This document shows positions 63,766-64,000 of a stretch of 64,000 nucleotides of DNA, piece after piece. Below the pieces are notes generated by a model. It was not told the DNA's origin and ran no database searches. It saw only the letters and a program-made list of their open reading frames with translations. The stretch's first letter is position 1, and each line of letters begins with the position of its first letter. A program made the position numbers and the translations under genes. The DNA comes from Eleginops maclovinus (Eukaryota; Chordata; Actinopteri; Perciformes; Eleginopidae), in assembly GCF_036324505.1 (NCBI RefSeq), contig NC_086360.1:14849293-14913292 (forward strand), read 5' to 3'.

Positions 63766-64000
63766 TGGCCCAGCAGGCAGGCATGGGGGTGACCCACCAG
63801 GACACCCTGGCAGTGCCCCCCATGCCCAAACACTCCGGACTGAATGAAGACCTGGTGAAAATTCTGCGGGAAAACCTGCTGCAGCCGGAGAGGCCAAGAG
63901 GACACCGGCGATCACCGTCCTCCATCTCCCCCCGCCTCTCCCCCCGCAACTCGCCACGACTGCTTCGCCGCATGCTGCTCAACAACAACACCCACAAACA
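63766..64000 (+). CDS. pde4d: PDE4D5-type first coding exon (runs off the window)
   Basis: ATG at 63766 in a GGCATGG context opens 78 codons with no stop before the window end. Start MAQQ, then LNEDLVK-LRENLLQ (residues 26-40) and SPRLSPRNSPRLLRRMLL (55-72). These match human PDE4D5 (MAQQ, LNEDLVKSLRENLLQ, SPRNSPRLLRRMLL). The PDE4D5 N-terminus docks the scaffold RACK1 and beta-arrestin. The helical leucine face of the RACK1-docking segment is conserved, but the Asn-Pro-Trp just before it in human is replaced here by His-Ser-Gly. The expected donor and the remaining 10-15 codons lie beyond 64000. Arg/Ser-Pro-rich residues 43-65 offer possible proline-directed phosphorylation sites. Confidence 0.94.

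Overview
The window looks like the 5' part of a large vertebrate gene from a ray-finned fish, probably a percomorph. The evidence is three recognisable PDE4D (cAMP-specific 3',5'-cyclic phosphodiesterase 4D) exons and one probable one, all on the + strand, in an AT-rich intronic background with many long (CA)n/(GT)n microsatellites, teleost-type hAT miniature elements and LINEs of the Tx1 and CR1/L2 groups. No prokaryotic, viral, CRISPR, rRNA or tRNA feature was seen.

Layout: 1-9018 is non-coding with two terminal-inverted-repeat elements. At 9019-17341 a (GA)n microsatellite is split by a minus-strand Tx1-clade LINE. That LINE is itself interrupted at 9467-12826 by a younger CR1/L2-group LINE carrying one long open endonuclease-reverse transcriptase frame. 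PDE4D then follows: a probable small coding exon (17708-17766); an exon of the PDE4D7 long-isoform type carrying the RRLS protein kinase A site (27552-27790); a PDE4D4-type first exon with its own ATG in a CpG-rich patch (33863-34161); and a PDE4D5-type first exon with ATG at 63766 that runs off the window end. The UCR1/UCR2 and catalytic exons lie beyond the window.

The PDE4D7-type and PDE4D4-type exons both end with two bases of a split codon, so both can splice to the same downstream exon (the FDVDNG exon of PDE4D). The window is therefore an array of alternative promoters and N-termini. Each N-terminus would direct the same phosphodiesterase core to a different partner or membrane site, and the order (D7, D4, D5) matches my memory of the mammalian gene.

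The rest is intron holding three hAT-type elements (two with perfect 8-bp target duplications, one with 7 of 8), another hAT fragment, several candidate repeats and a pair of ~300-bp inverted repeats 4 kb apart. I found no undescribed enzymatic or defence system. The most notable structures are the microsatellite-embedded nested LINEs, the modified RACK1-docking segment of the D5 exon, and a long (TG)n tract 11 bases from a 5' splice site.
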